From Cycas panzhihuaensis (Eukaryota > Cycadophyta), in assembly GCA_023213395.1 (NCBI GenBank), contig CM041465.1, positions 41,919,741 to 41,983,740 of the forward strand: a DNA stretch of 64,000 bases, read 5' to 3'. Of the stretch, positions 54,100 to 64,000 are shown piece by piece. Below the pieces are notes generated by a model. It was not told where the DNA came from. It saw nothing but the letters and a program-made list of their open reading frames with translations, and searched no databases. Position 1 is the first letter of the stretch, and every line of letters begins with the position of its first letter. The translations under genes were made by a program, and so were the position numbers.

Positions 54100-55560
54100 T
54101 TGCCAACACTTCCACGTGCATATGGAAGGAAATTTGTGCGTATGCAACTTGCATATGTTCATAGTCAAGAGCGTAGCATTATCTCCAACGTGCTTAGAGA
54201 ACACCCTGTCCGTGGGATGGTGCATGGTTTGTGTGAGACATGGGTCTAACCACGTTGTAAGAGGAAATATTTGAAACAGCACATGCACGCTATATAAACG
54301 TCCATTATATATTTTGGGCATACATCTATATTTCTCTCCATGGAAGGAAAAAAAAAAGAAAAAACATCCATTAACTATAATGTAAAAACATTAGTGTATG
54401 TTCCATTAAAATCACACATGGAGAAGATTAGTTGAGTTTTGATGCCCACTACTTTTGACTTACATATAAACTTATATAAATAGCCACTTGCATCTTACAA
54501 AGGCAACTGTCTTTTAAGTATTGAAAACCCAATAGACATTCCTTGCATGTGCTTGTGGGTATAGACCCCTGTATGCACCCTCCAACCACCCCACTCTCTT
54601 GGAATCTTCTTAAATGACATCAAATATAAGCATCTAATGCTAAAAGGACTAACCTACACCATGCATGGTTATCATACACAAGCATAAGTGGATGGAGGAA
54701 TCTTTTATCAAAACTTACATTTATGGGATTGTATGTGCACACATGCAACACCATTTATGTGGATGCCAAACATGCACCTTGCATATATCCATGAATGAGT
54801 AGCCAACATTGTCTTTGAAGTGCTTGGACAAAACCCAATCCAAGTGGTGAGAGTTGCTTGCAAGGTGCATACTTTGTGCCAGGGCACATTACATAAGTGA
54901 AATATCACAAGGCACATGTATATAAGTTATGTGAATCTCAATTGTATGTTACATACACACAATGACCCACCATTAATAATGATGTAGCAACATTAATGCA
55001 CAAGCAAACAAACACAAATGTGGGTAAGGGTAATTTTATTTTGATGTTCAATGCTTTTCACTTGTATTTATATTAAAACATACATAAGCTAACCACTTAG
55101 CATTTGCAAAGACAACTATGAGTTTTGAAACCCATTGACAAATTTGGCATGTATACATATGACATAACACCATACATACAATCCTCAATGCCTTAATGAC
55201 TTTACACCTAAACTAACTTATATTCCATCACCATTACTAGAGTACAACCTAGTTTAACAATAAGCTCCGCTCATTATTGGTTCATACATTCATTGACCAC
55301 ATCATGTTTTTTTAAATCTATTTAACAAACAAGGGCCACATATAACCTGCACATGCATTCTAAAAAATTAAGTAATTCTCTAACAGATCTCATTGTATAA
55401 TATCAAATTCAAGCATCCAATATTATAAGGAAAAACCTACGTAATGAATGGTTATCATGTGCAAGCACAAGTAGATGATGGTAGCATATGTGGGATTGGC
55501 CATGTGCATTTGAACAACGAGAATACCATAGGCTCAATCTATCAAGGGGATTAGTCTAAC
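54100..55560. repeat. Old diverged tandem repeats
   Basis: Blocks recur in order. CTAATGCTAAAAGGACTAAC with ATGCATGGTTATCATAC (54630-54676) pairs with 55415-55457. The ..TTGATG.(C/T)..A.TGCTTTT.. then CCACTT.GCAT blocks (54440-54500) pair with 55035-55100. GCATATG/GCATATAT with the 'GTGCTTGGACAAAACCC' block (54820) pairs with 54190-54210. The spacing is 590-780 bp. No coding capacity. Confidence 0.5.
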
Positions 55561-56571
55561 ATATATGTAATGTGTACATAATTAAGTTAATGAATGTAAA
55601 TATTATTAAAATATGTTAAACAATTTGCCATGCAATGGACCTACTAAGAAATAATGATGTTAATGGGCTTATAATAAAATGTCATCCTTTCTTAAGACTA
55701 TGTAAGATGGATGTATTGTCCATCAATTTTTATAAATGACATTTATATTATAAAGATTATACAATTTCATTCATCGTATCTAAAAATTAACAAATATTAT
55801 TGATATGATTTTAATTCACTCATCCCTATGCTCTCCTATATAGAATTCAAAAAGTAACAACAAAAAGGAAGAATTCCCATAATAGGATGGTTGGTTAAGA
55901 ATTATATATGTTTTGTTTCAAACTCTACAACATTGAACTGCATAAGCATTAATCACAAATAAGTAAGGATTGCTTGTTGGATTCTTCACAATTGAAGTTT
56001 CCATCCACTCTACAACCATAGATGTTTACTAAGGTGAAACCATAGCTCCTATCGGGGTGTAGTTAACTCTTAAGTATAGTCAATTCTTGTATGAGCACCA
56101 TTAACTCCTCTCAAAGTGCAATTGACTCTTATGTAAGTGAAACAACAAAAAACAAGCTCTTCTTTTATACTTTTAAACACTTCATACCACTTTTCCCTTC
56201 TCTTCATGTATTTTCCTTCATGTGTTTTATAGCATACATAATTTATATATTCACCTAAGCTTTTGACTATCTACCTAACTATTTTTGTTTTCTTTTTTCT
56301 TTTGATTTATAAGTGGGAATCGAACACACACACACCATCGACGAACGTAGGGCTTACACGCCCAGAGCCCTTTTCGACCAACCCGACCCGCCCCCAAGAA
56401 TGAAGCCAAGGCTTTTTTGTGGGTTAAGAGATACCTTTCTCCCCCGACCATACACACACACCTCCTATAACCCAACTTGACCATCGGTATGGACAACATT
56501 TAACATCTGTGCAAATACTCTGCTAGTGCAACCCCACACATGGACGATCCCAAGAACACCACAACGGTAAG
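55561..56571. other. Gene-free AT-rich stretch
   Basis: I see no gene, terminal repeat or RNA gene here. The 56275-56499 minus-strand open frame has no recognisable motif. Confidence 0.5.
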
Positions 56572-56988
56572 TGTTATATAACTTATCCCGCTAAGTTATG
56601 TAAACTACTAGTATACGGAGAGTTGTCAGTAGGTTATAAGATAAGGTTAATTATGGAACTTTGTGCATGGGCTGATAAGCTGGCCAATGGTATGTAAGGC
56701 CACTATGTCGTCTAATAGAATGTAAGACCGCTTAGGTCACCAATAGGATTACATATAAAAGACCCCCTTTTATCTATATGAGGGTCGTAAATTATAAATG
56801 ATAGTTATCTTGATGTAACTTTTTATAAAGATTGTGCTAATGTGCTCTCTATTTTGGTAATCATTTAGCGCTCTAGTATTCTTGTGAAGTTCTTGGTTAA
56901 GTTGTTTGCCCTATTGGATAAAATAACGCGGTTGCGATTGTCATTTTTCTTCTATCTCAAAGAGTGCTGGGTGAGAAGAAACATCCCA
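56572..56988 (+). repeat. TE13 5' LTR (inferred)
   Basis: About 417 bp, defined by TG at 56572 and CA just before the PBS. There is no second copy in the window to confirm it. Confidence 0.6.
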
Positions 56989-57006
56989 AGTGGTATCAGA
57001 GTTGCG

Positions 57007-58289
57007 TTGTGATCGTGGGAAATTACTTGGAAGATCATAATTTTTTTTTCCTATCAGATCGAGTACTCTCTCTACCCTAGTAGAGATCGAGGAAAGACCT
57101 TTGCTTAGTACTTTCTCCACAGAGATTGAGGAATGGTACCAAGACAGTCTAAGAGTCGAGAGAAAAGGGGAATTCTTTTTCCCAAGTAATGCCAGTATTT
57201 TATCCTTTTATTTTTTATCCAGTTTTGATTTTATTTCTATATTTCAAATTTTGCATTAAATTATAACTCAAGGGTAGATAACTTCGTTGGGCGGCTACCC
57301 TTTCTCCCTCCCACCTCCTTTCCCGGTTAGATAACCCTGTTGGGTGGCTACCCAAGTAGTTAGGTAGAGACCCTATACTGAGGGTCTTTAAATATCGCAG
57401 AGATTTGTCATTTTAACTAAGCGCATCGTGGCTCTTTCGTCTTTTGCATGAAGGATTGGAGTTAACACTCCTGAACCAAGCCCTAGACAGAACCTGGCTA
57501 CGGAAGTACATCTCCACGTACCTTCAGGTATATAAGAGGATCCCTTTAGGTCCCAATCCCTCCCTATCATAGACAACTATCGACCATTGAAGTCTTGTAG
57601 TGTAGTGGTTAGTAGTTAGCACCATGAAGCTACCTGCCCCAAACTTCTATAGTTTATTGGCAGGCCTATAAGACCAACCACACCTTGTCTAGTAGTTGGT
57701 AGGATACTTTGGTATACACATTCCAGATTCAGACCACAAGTCACCTTACATTTTGAAAAAAGAAGTTCCTTCTACTTCTTAAACTCAAAACCTGTCAGTG
57801 TAATCAGGCTCACTACAAGAAAAAGGAAAGAAGAAGAAAGAAAGAAAAAGCAAAAAAAGAAGAGGAAAAGAAAGAAAAAGAAAAAAAAACTCCACTTAGT
57901 TTAGTAAGCAAATTTACCCTTACAACTATATACCTCATTTCGATTAGCACATCACACTGGTCAGTTTGCACTAGGTTGGTACATACCAGAAATTTTCATA
58001 TTTTTTTAGTACCTAGTCACTAATGGGTCCCACCACCTCCAACCCCCTTACACTTTATATACCCCATTTGAATGAGCTTTTCACACTTGTTTGAGAGAAT
58101 CTGATATCTTATTTATGTAAATTCCTTTAGGATTAACAAGCTATAGACACCCCATAATCTCCTTATTTACCCCCTTCTCTTTCCCTTAATAATTCCCTTT
58201 TTTCTTACATCTCGTTCTTTCTTGATCTTTTCCACTTCGTTCATTCCCCTTCTTTATACTTATTCCTACCTCTTTACTCCTTTTCTCCA
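57007..58289 (+). other. TE13 untranslated leader
   Basis: 1.3 kb between the PBS and the gag ATG. It contains two segments with TTGGG(C/T)GGCTACCC (57288, 57343) and an AG-rich run at 57820-57890. No coding evidence. Confidence 0.55.
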
Positions 58290-59430
58290 TGGCTCCTCAA
58301 AGCTATAGTGACAAAATCTCAGTGCTTGAGACCCAAGTCACCAATATTTAGGAAAAAATCAAGGAAGATTTTGACCACATGCATGAGGAGGTTAAAAATG
58401 AAGTAGCTACCATACAGACAGAATTTAACACAAAAATGTTAAACCTAGCATCCCATGATGATGTCCAATGGGTACTTCTGCGGTTGAATAACTTCTCTCA
58501 TCTACTGCCAGTCAGCCCTACATAGCAATAAATTGTGCCTCCACCTCCACATCAGCAGCAACAATTTCATCATAAGATCAACATACCTATATTTGATTTA
58601 GATCTCAACAAGGATAATGCATGAAGTCATATTAGTAAACTATAGTCTTACTTTATACTCAACCCAATGTCAGTAAATAAACAACTTACATTTGCTTCCA
58701 TCCACTTAGATGGGAAGGCACATCATTGGTTCTGATGGTAGAAGCAAGAGTACCCTTCTAGCCAGTCTTGGGCACACTTCTCTACCTATTTTTTCAAGCA
58801 GTATGAAGACACTTGGAACTAATCCTTTTTCACACAACTGACACGGTTGAAGCAAGTATCCTCTGTCGAAGTTTACACTGATGAGTTCCAATCTTTACGT
58901 ATTCGAGTTGATCAACAACTTGATAAACAAATAGAGATATATATGTATGTGTCTGGGCTTAAAGAACGTATCCAAATGCACTTGAAGATAGTCTCTCTGT
59001 TTACTCTAAAAGATGCAATTAATATGACTAAATAAGTAGAAGCAGAGTTTACTGCAGAAAGGCCTCCTCCATTAAGACGAGACTCCACTTGGCTTTCATG
59101 ATCCCGATAAGCTGATACTGCCTGGTCCCAAAGACCACATCCAACTGACTACCAACGATTACGCCCACAACTAGAGGATACCCCATCTATATCTCTTAAG
59201 TAACGCACTAAGGAATAATCTTTGAAGTCCATACACATCACTCCAACATAGGCACAACGTCATTGGGAAGCCAATCTATGTATGCAATGTTCTGAAAAAT
59301 GGGCCTCTGGTCACGGTAGAATCTGCAAAGCGAGGAAGATGGTCTTCACAATTGACCCATACTTATCTTTGGAAGATGAACCTGTTTCCCAACTACCGGG
59401 AATGGGTATGGATGAGTCGACTTAGGTAAG
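58290..59430 (+). pseudogene. TE13 gag (gypsy Retrotrans_gag)
   Basis: ATG at 58290: MAPQSYSDKISVLETQVTNI, then a stop. A coiled-coil-like stretch DDVQWVLLRLNNF and a proline/glutamine-rich spacer follow. FASIHLDGKAHHWF, SWAHFSTYFFKQYEDTWN, LTRLKQVSSVEVYTDEFQSL and YMYVSGLKERIQMHL make up the Retrotrans_gag domain (58690-59035). A knuckle-like CMQCSEKWASGHGRICK is at about 59281. Many stops. Confidence 0.82.
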
Positions 59431-59506
59431 GACAAGTATGCTTCTTCCTTTTTGCCTTTCTTGTTTCTTTAGAAAGGTAGAAGCATCGTCTCATTGCATG
59501 ACTAGT

Positions 59507-62330
59507 TGTCACATTCGAGTGATCACCTTGCACCTATTGCTTGATCATGCTGCTTGTCATCCTTCCAGCCTATGACGACCCGCGAGACCTGCCTCTCCAT
59601 AAGGCATGCATCCCCATGGTGCTCTGCAACCCTCCACATCACCTCCACGTCACCTCAAGCTACAACCAACTCATGTGATCTGTTTACACCTTTGTCATGA
59701 GTATTTTATACCTACCTTTAGCGTTTTGGGAAGCCTCACCTCTCGATACCCTATCTGGTGTAGCTTCGTTTGCTCACTTGGACTGTCCTCGGCCACTTGG
59801 ACAAGAGGGCCAGCCCCTCCTAAGCTTAGGGTACCCCCTTTTAGGGCCCCCAAAAACTTTATTTTTCTTTTTATGACATTCTAGCCCCGCACCGCTGCAA
59901 ACTTAACAGTACCGCGAAGTTTATTGCGGTGCAACTGTTTATCACTATTTTTTTAATCCGTCGTAGTAATTCTTGCATTTTTCGCAGAATTGCCACGTGG
60001 ATTAGTCATCTCCAAAGCTCCATACTAACCCTAATCGCTCGATTAGGGCTAAGGCTGGATATAAAGTCCAAAAACCCTCATTTTTGCCTCTCTTCCATCA
60101 CCTCTTCAAGCTCTCTTCTCCTCTTCTCACAGGAACGCTCTACAGAAACGTCTACACATTTGAGCTTCTGCCACACCAGCATGAGATTTGCCTACTACAA
60201 CACTGGTTCATGGTAGTTAACTCCTCAACCAATGCCTCTGAGTAAGGATCCACGCCCATGCTTGGTCTCCACACTCTTCTTTTAACTTTCAACAAGGTCT
60301 TCCTCCTATAACTAAGGGACCCACTATAAGCTCTCCAAACATGTTGTCTCTCGCTGCCTATAGGAGCAGACCTTCTCCCACGCAGCCCAATAGGTACTCC
60401 TTACCATTGTTTCCCCCTTTTGCCTTAGGTTTACTTTACAAAAGAGAGTTTTTTAAGCATATAGGTCTTTCCCTTGTGTTTTTGCTATATAGGGAAGTAT
60501 TTTCTTTATTTATTATTTCCTGTAACCTTGCCATCCCTCATTCCTCCCCTAGTTTTTCCCAAGGAGGCTACGGGAGAGGGTTCACAAGGAGGGTGTGAAA
60601 GGACGTAAGGTGGGATCCATTCCCACTAGGCCTACGCCTCAAGGGCAAACCCCTTCTCCTCCTTCCTCTCCCTCACTTGTGCCTTCCTTAGACCACCTAG
60701 GAGTCCTTGGGATTGGGCCTGCGCTGGGCATCATTATATGTAGCCCTTACTGTGTCGATCTCAGGCTTGCACACTTCATTTTGGGCATCTCTTTCAGCCC
60801 CAAACAATACTTAATACCTATTCTTTGGTTTACTATATCCTACGTTGCAACTTACTGCCTGTAGCATGTTTGCAACATAGGTAACATCTACATAACTTTA
60901 CAGCATTTATTCTCTCTCCCATGTATTGTCTATAGGTTATCTTATCTCGTTGTACCCTACACCTTAAGGCATCGTGGAGGTGCATTTGTTAGAGGGCTAT
61001 CCATTCTGAGGCTAACCTCTTCTTGCTCGGCATGTGTTGGTGCTTTCTTTGAGGACTTATAGAGTCATTTTTTGTGGTGGATTAACTAACTTTAAACACT
61101 ATATTTTCAGCACTTATTTTTATATTGTTGCATATATATCAGCTTTGCTTGTTAGAAGCCCTATTTGGTGGGGCGGAGGTCTTGGTGATTGCAGGTTTGC
61201 GACGGCATTTGTAAAGGGAAAGAATGCTCCAATCCAGGTAAGTCCCTTGCTCTTTTTCCTTCTTTCATTTCTCGCTTTCTTACATGGTCTTCAACTTCCT
61301 TTTGTTTTCTCTGTTTTGCTTTCCTTTTTACATGGGGAGGGTAAGGAAGCCCCACTCCATCTCCGCTCCAACTACGACTGTGCATTGACCAAAGATGAGA
61401 GGATGTACATGGCACACGAGTGAAGCTCCTCCATCGGCCGCGTTACTTTCCGGGTATGCATCGCATCTATTCCCTTAGTCCTTTCCTTTTGTGCTTTTAT
61501 TAGGCATCCGCTTTTACATAATAAATCACATAAAAGACAAAAGGTAATAAACTAATTTACTTGCATTTATCTTGCATATGTATGCTGCACGGTTAACTTT
61601 ATAGGAAAAAGGACATAATAGGAATTGCATCTCCCCCTTTTTTCTTACCTAAACCGAAAGCACCCCTCAGTTGGGTATCATCTTAGTATGCATGTTTGAG
61701 TGTGCATGAAACGCTTTCTTTTCTTTCTTTTATTTGTCTTTTATTGGTAGAAAAAGGAAAAGAGAGAGAGAGTGTGTAGTTTTAGGTCTCTTTTGTGAAC
61801 ACATACGATATTACTTTTGTCATCCCTTTCCCACACTCTACACACCCAACCAACATACACAACTTTCATCGTCCTTGCTGGGGCTTAGTCCCCTTTAGCT
61901 TACATAGTAATAAGGATCCTATTTTCACTGTTACCTCTTTCATTTAAATCTGCCTTAGGCTAATTGGCCTAAGGAGGCCTATTTGTGTTTGTCTCATATC
62001 CTTTACCTATTACGTTTTGTACTACATTCCTTCACCATAGGAATCCTTTTTCCATAGGTCTCTCCTCTTCCTTCCAACCATCCAAGGGCGGGGAGACCTC
62101 GCTTTCTGGGGTTGTCCAAGATACCACACGTGTGTCTTGTCCCTTCAAACCGAAATAATCGAACTACCTTGAGGAAGTTGTGCGCCATTCACGGAACCCG
62201 AACTTGCGTTCCGACGTGTGGACGCCATGTGCAGGTGTTTCCTCCACTTATAGGATCACATTCCCATTCTGGTTCATACCGTTGACTACCCCAATCTTTC
62301 TTAAGTGTAGTTACCATTCCATAGACACAA
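59507..62330 (+). repeat. TE14 5' LTR (approximate)
   Basis: About 2.8 kb, more C/T-rich than the surroundings. It contains a core promoter (TATAAAG at 60060) followed by a CT-rich leader. The short open frames inside (59606-59884, 60341-60864, 61034-61423) show no family motif. Confidence 0.5.
60060..60066 (+). promoter_or_regulatory. TE14 LTR TATA box
   Basis: GGATATAAAGTCC, with a CTCTTC-rich stretch from 60090 as the likely transcription start zone. Confidence 0.5.
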
Positions 62331-62336
62331 TTCCAC

Positions 62337-62356
62337 TGGCGACCATACTCGGGACC
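62337..62356 (+). other. TE14 primer-binding region
   Basis: TGGCGACCATACTCGGGACC resembles the primer region of Tat/Ogre elements, unlike the tRNA-Met type of the other elements here. Confidence 0.55.
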
Positions 62357-62539
62357 CGCTAGTTGGAAATTAGTCTTATTCCCTCTCCTGTTGATGCTAC
62401 TACCTCTTGGTAGTTCTCCTCCTTTGGTTTCGTTGGGCAGCCCCCAACACCTACACTACTGTCATTTCTCTTTCTCTTCTAACATGTTGGTAAGTCTTGT
62501 ATGCGACGTTTCTCACGTCGCCTATGAGGTCTCCCCCCA

Positions 62540-63124
62540 TTGCTAGAAGATCCCGCATACCACTCCCTTCCGTCGTTAGATTCTGATTTGACCATGGAGG
62601 GATATCCTTCGGATTGGGCATACCATACCTTCACCTCCGGAGCCCATGAGTTTCCTACCTCTTTCCTAGGGTCCACCCAAAAGGGTGACGACCCTATCTA
62701 TTATTTGGGTGATCAACAACACCCACATGATTCCCATCCTTCCACTCATAGAGTGGAGGTTTCATCTTCTCTTGAGTTCTATCACCAAGGTAGTGACTCT
62801 TACGAGGAGCGTCCTGAGGGGTCCACCTCGTTCGAGGTTCCATCTACCTCTTGCGATCAGGCGGATACCCCTCCCATCGATGTGGTTGAAACTCTTAACA
62901 TGTGCTTTCGCGTCGCTCCCCTTCAACCATACCCTAAATGGTTTGAAGATGTCTTGCGTGGTGGGGCACCTTCTTCATCCACATCTATCCCTTTATCCCA
63001 TCGCATCTGTCCTGTCTGATTCTCACATCTACCTTAGGGACGTTCGTTGCATCCTCTACTTCCCTGTATGGTCCCAATTCTTCTGGAACCACTCGAGGTA
63101 TGTCTTTTTCCCAGCTTGGGGTTA
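62540..63124 (+). pseudogene. TE14 gag N-terminal region
   Basis: 160 codons at 62540-63019: LEDPAYHSLPSLDSDLTMEG, YYLGDQQHPHDSHPSTHRVE and VVETLNMCFRVAPLQPYPKW, rich in Ser, Pro and His. This is typical of the poorly conserved front of long gypsy gags. A shift leads into the next frame near 63100. Family assignment is by context only. Confidence 0.45.
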
Positions 63125-64000
63125 ACATGCCCCTCCCTAGCCAAACGAACACACCACCTCTAAATGTGGCGCACACATTTTCTATTAGACCTAGGGGACT
63201 TATTTATGCCCCTACTTCTAGTCATGTGGGACCCATTTTTACATGCTCTCAAACTCAGTCTAGTGGGCCTTCCCTTTACGTACCTCCAGGCTATACATCT
63301 CAGCCATGGGGGCATGGTAAAGGGAACCACCTTCCTATTTATAGGGTGGACCCTTTACATCCATATGGGGTTGCGCCACCTATGGGTGGCCCATATGGGT
63401 AGAATCCAGTCCCTCACCCCTCGTTTCTTCCATCTTGCGTAGCACCTTACATCGCGCCTTCGCATGGAGACCTAACTCCTTTTCAAAGCGCCTTCCCCCA
63501 AGCCCCTTTCCAACAAGGGGCGTTTCCTCAAGGAGGGATGGGTCCTCTACCCCCATCCGCTCCTTGCTCATTACCTTCCTCATCTCTTACCGATCTTATG
63601 ATCCAGACAAGGGCATGTCCCTTTATGGATTATAGATCGACACCCTTATCCATTAAGGTGCTAAGGACCAACTTACCGCCTCATCTCCCTGAAGTTCCCA
63701 AATTCGATGGGACTTCATCGCAGGATCCAATAGAGCATGTTTATAGTTTCTCTATGGCATGCATAGACTACTGGGCCTATGATCACATCCTTATGAAATT
63801 ATTTCCATGATCCCTTCAAGGCGATGCCCTCAAGTGGTTTTATTGCCTGCCCGCGCATTCCATTCATTCGTTCTAGCAACTCGTGGATGAGTTTGTCAAC
63901 TATTTTGACGTGGCTTGCCCATTTGAGAATGGAATGAAATCCCTAGTGTCACTTAAACAAGGCCACAATAAGATGAATCATGACTTTGTGTAGTGATTCC
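63100..64000 (+). pseudogene. TE14 gag core (partial, runs off right edge)
   Basis: One frame from 63100 has stops at 63400, 63808, 63874 and 63991. The proline/glycine-rich part (PLPSQTNTPPLNVAHTFSIR, GVAPPMGGPYG, FPQAPFQQGAFPQGGMGP) is followed by VPKFDGTSSQDPIEHVYSFS, LQGDALKWFYCLPAHSIHSF and LVDEFVNYFDVACPFENGMK. These are the Retrotrans_gag motifs (W-[FY]-x-L, SW.QL...F...F). Confidence 0.8.

Larger units (their letters stand above)
56572..59506 (+). mobile_element. TE13: gypsy-type element, 5' part
   Basis: A 5' LTR starting TGTTATATAACTTATCC at 56572 and ending CATCCCA at 56988 is followed by the PBS AGTGGTATCAGAGTTGCG (56989-57006). Gag lies at 58290-59430. It is interrupted or replaced by TE14 after about 59430. 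The 3' LTR is not in the window, so the LTR end is inferred from the PBS. Confidence 0.7.
59507..64000 (+). mobile_element. TE14: Tat/Ogre-like gypsy element, 5' part
   Basis: A very long presumed LTR (about 59507-62330) is followed by CACTGGCGACCATACTCGGG (62334-62353), similar to the TGGCGACT..GGGGA priming region of Tat/Ogre elements (tRNA-Arg type). A gag with the order expected for gypsy follows to the right edge. The LTR start TGTCACATTCGAG is a guess, because the second LTR is outside the window. Confidence 0.6.

Noticed and set aside
53768-54274. 168-codon plus-strand frame
   Set aside because: The start lies in the TA microsatellite and the rest has no family resemblance.
54100-55560. 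CRISPR-like array
   Set aside because: The recurring blocks are long, diverged and irregularly spaced; plant nuclear DNA is not expected to hold CRISPR arrays.
60341-61423. Series of plus-strand ORFs as a host gene
   Set aside because: They are short, low in complexity, without motifs, and lie in the presumed TE14 LTR.

Overview
This window is plant nuclear DNA. The evidence is spliced exons with GT..AG junctions, Ty1/copia, Ty3/gypsy and L1-type retroelements whose priming sites resemble initiator tRNA-Met, and no prokaryotic gene organisation. The only clear host gene is a GDPDL (SHV3-like glycerophosphodiester phosphodiesterase-like) gene on the minus strand. Exon 1, encoding a signal peptide, lies at 52729-52861. 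Exons 2, 3 and 4 lie at 1021-1323, 379-488 and 1-177, and exon 4 runs off the left edge. All splice phases agree, so intron 1 is about 51.4 kb (1324-52728). Introns 2 and 3 are only 532 and 201 bp. An intron this long, built from old nested LTR elements, suggests a gymnosperm such as a conifer; the species cannot be read from the sequence.

The intron is almost wholly nested retrotransposons. TE1 is a gypsy-like element on the minus strand with LTRs at 2096-3415 and 10889-11522 plus 39862-39901. It appears as LTR-internal-LTR-internal. Copia TE2 (4275-9484) sits in its first internal region, with apparently identical 218-bp LTRs and 93-bp direct duplications on both sides. Copia TE3 (11523-39861) split the middle TE1 LTR with target duplication ATAAG. 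Copia TE4 (11736-28665) split the 5' LTR of TE3. A gypsy-like fragment, TE5, sits in the 3' LTR of TE4, and the small non-autonomous element TE6 (12335-15235, target GTTTA) sits in TE5. Copia TE7 (18055-25884, target TACAT) sits in the pol region of TE4. TE8 (29069-34812) and the gag-only TE9 (35642-38722, target AAATT) sit in the body of TE3. From about 40240 to 50764 an L1-type LINE (TE10, minus strand) carries a solo LTR (TE11, 40479-41013, target TAATA) and a rearranged copia (TE12, 41999-47908).

To the right of GDPDL exon 1 the sequence is GC-rich. It holds the presumed GDPDL promoter and a possible divergent first exon (53234-53569, plus strand) whose predicted N-terminus is basic and almost free of acidic residues. 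Beyond this come a TA microsatellite, old diverged tandem repeats (54100-55560), a gypsy element (TE13, from 56572) and a Tat/Ogre-like gypsy element with a very long LTR (TE14, from about 59507), which runs off the right edge.

Nearly all element reading frames are broken by stops, frameshifts or lost catalytic residues, so they are annotated as pseudogenes. The only functional system visible is GDPDL. The most informative signals are its giant intron, the five-deep nest, the 93-bp duplications around TE2, the small TE9 element with a repeat-bearing acidic ORF, and a perfect LTR hairpin in the TE8/TE11 family. I saw no rRNA, no intact tRNA gene and no CRISPR array.
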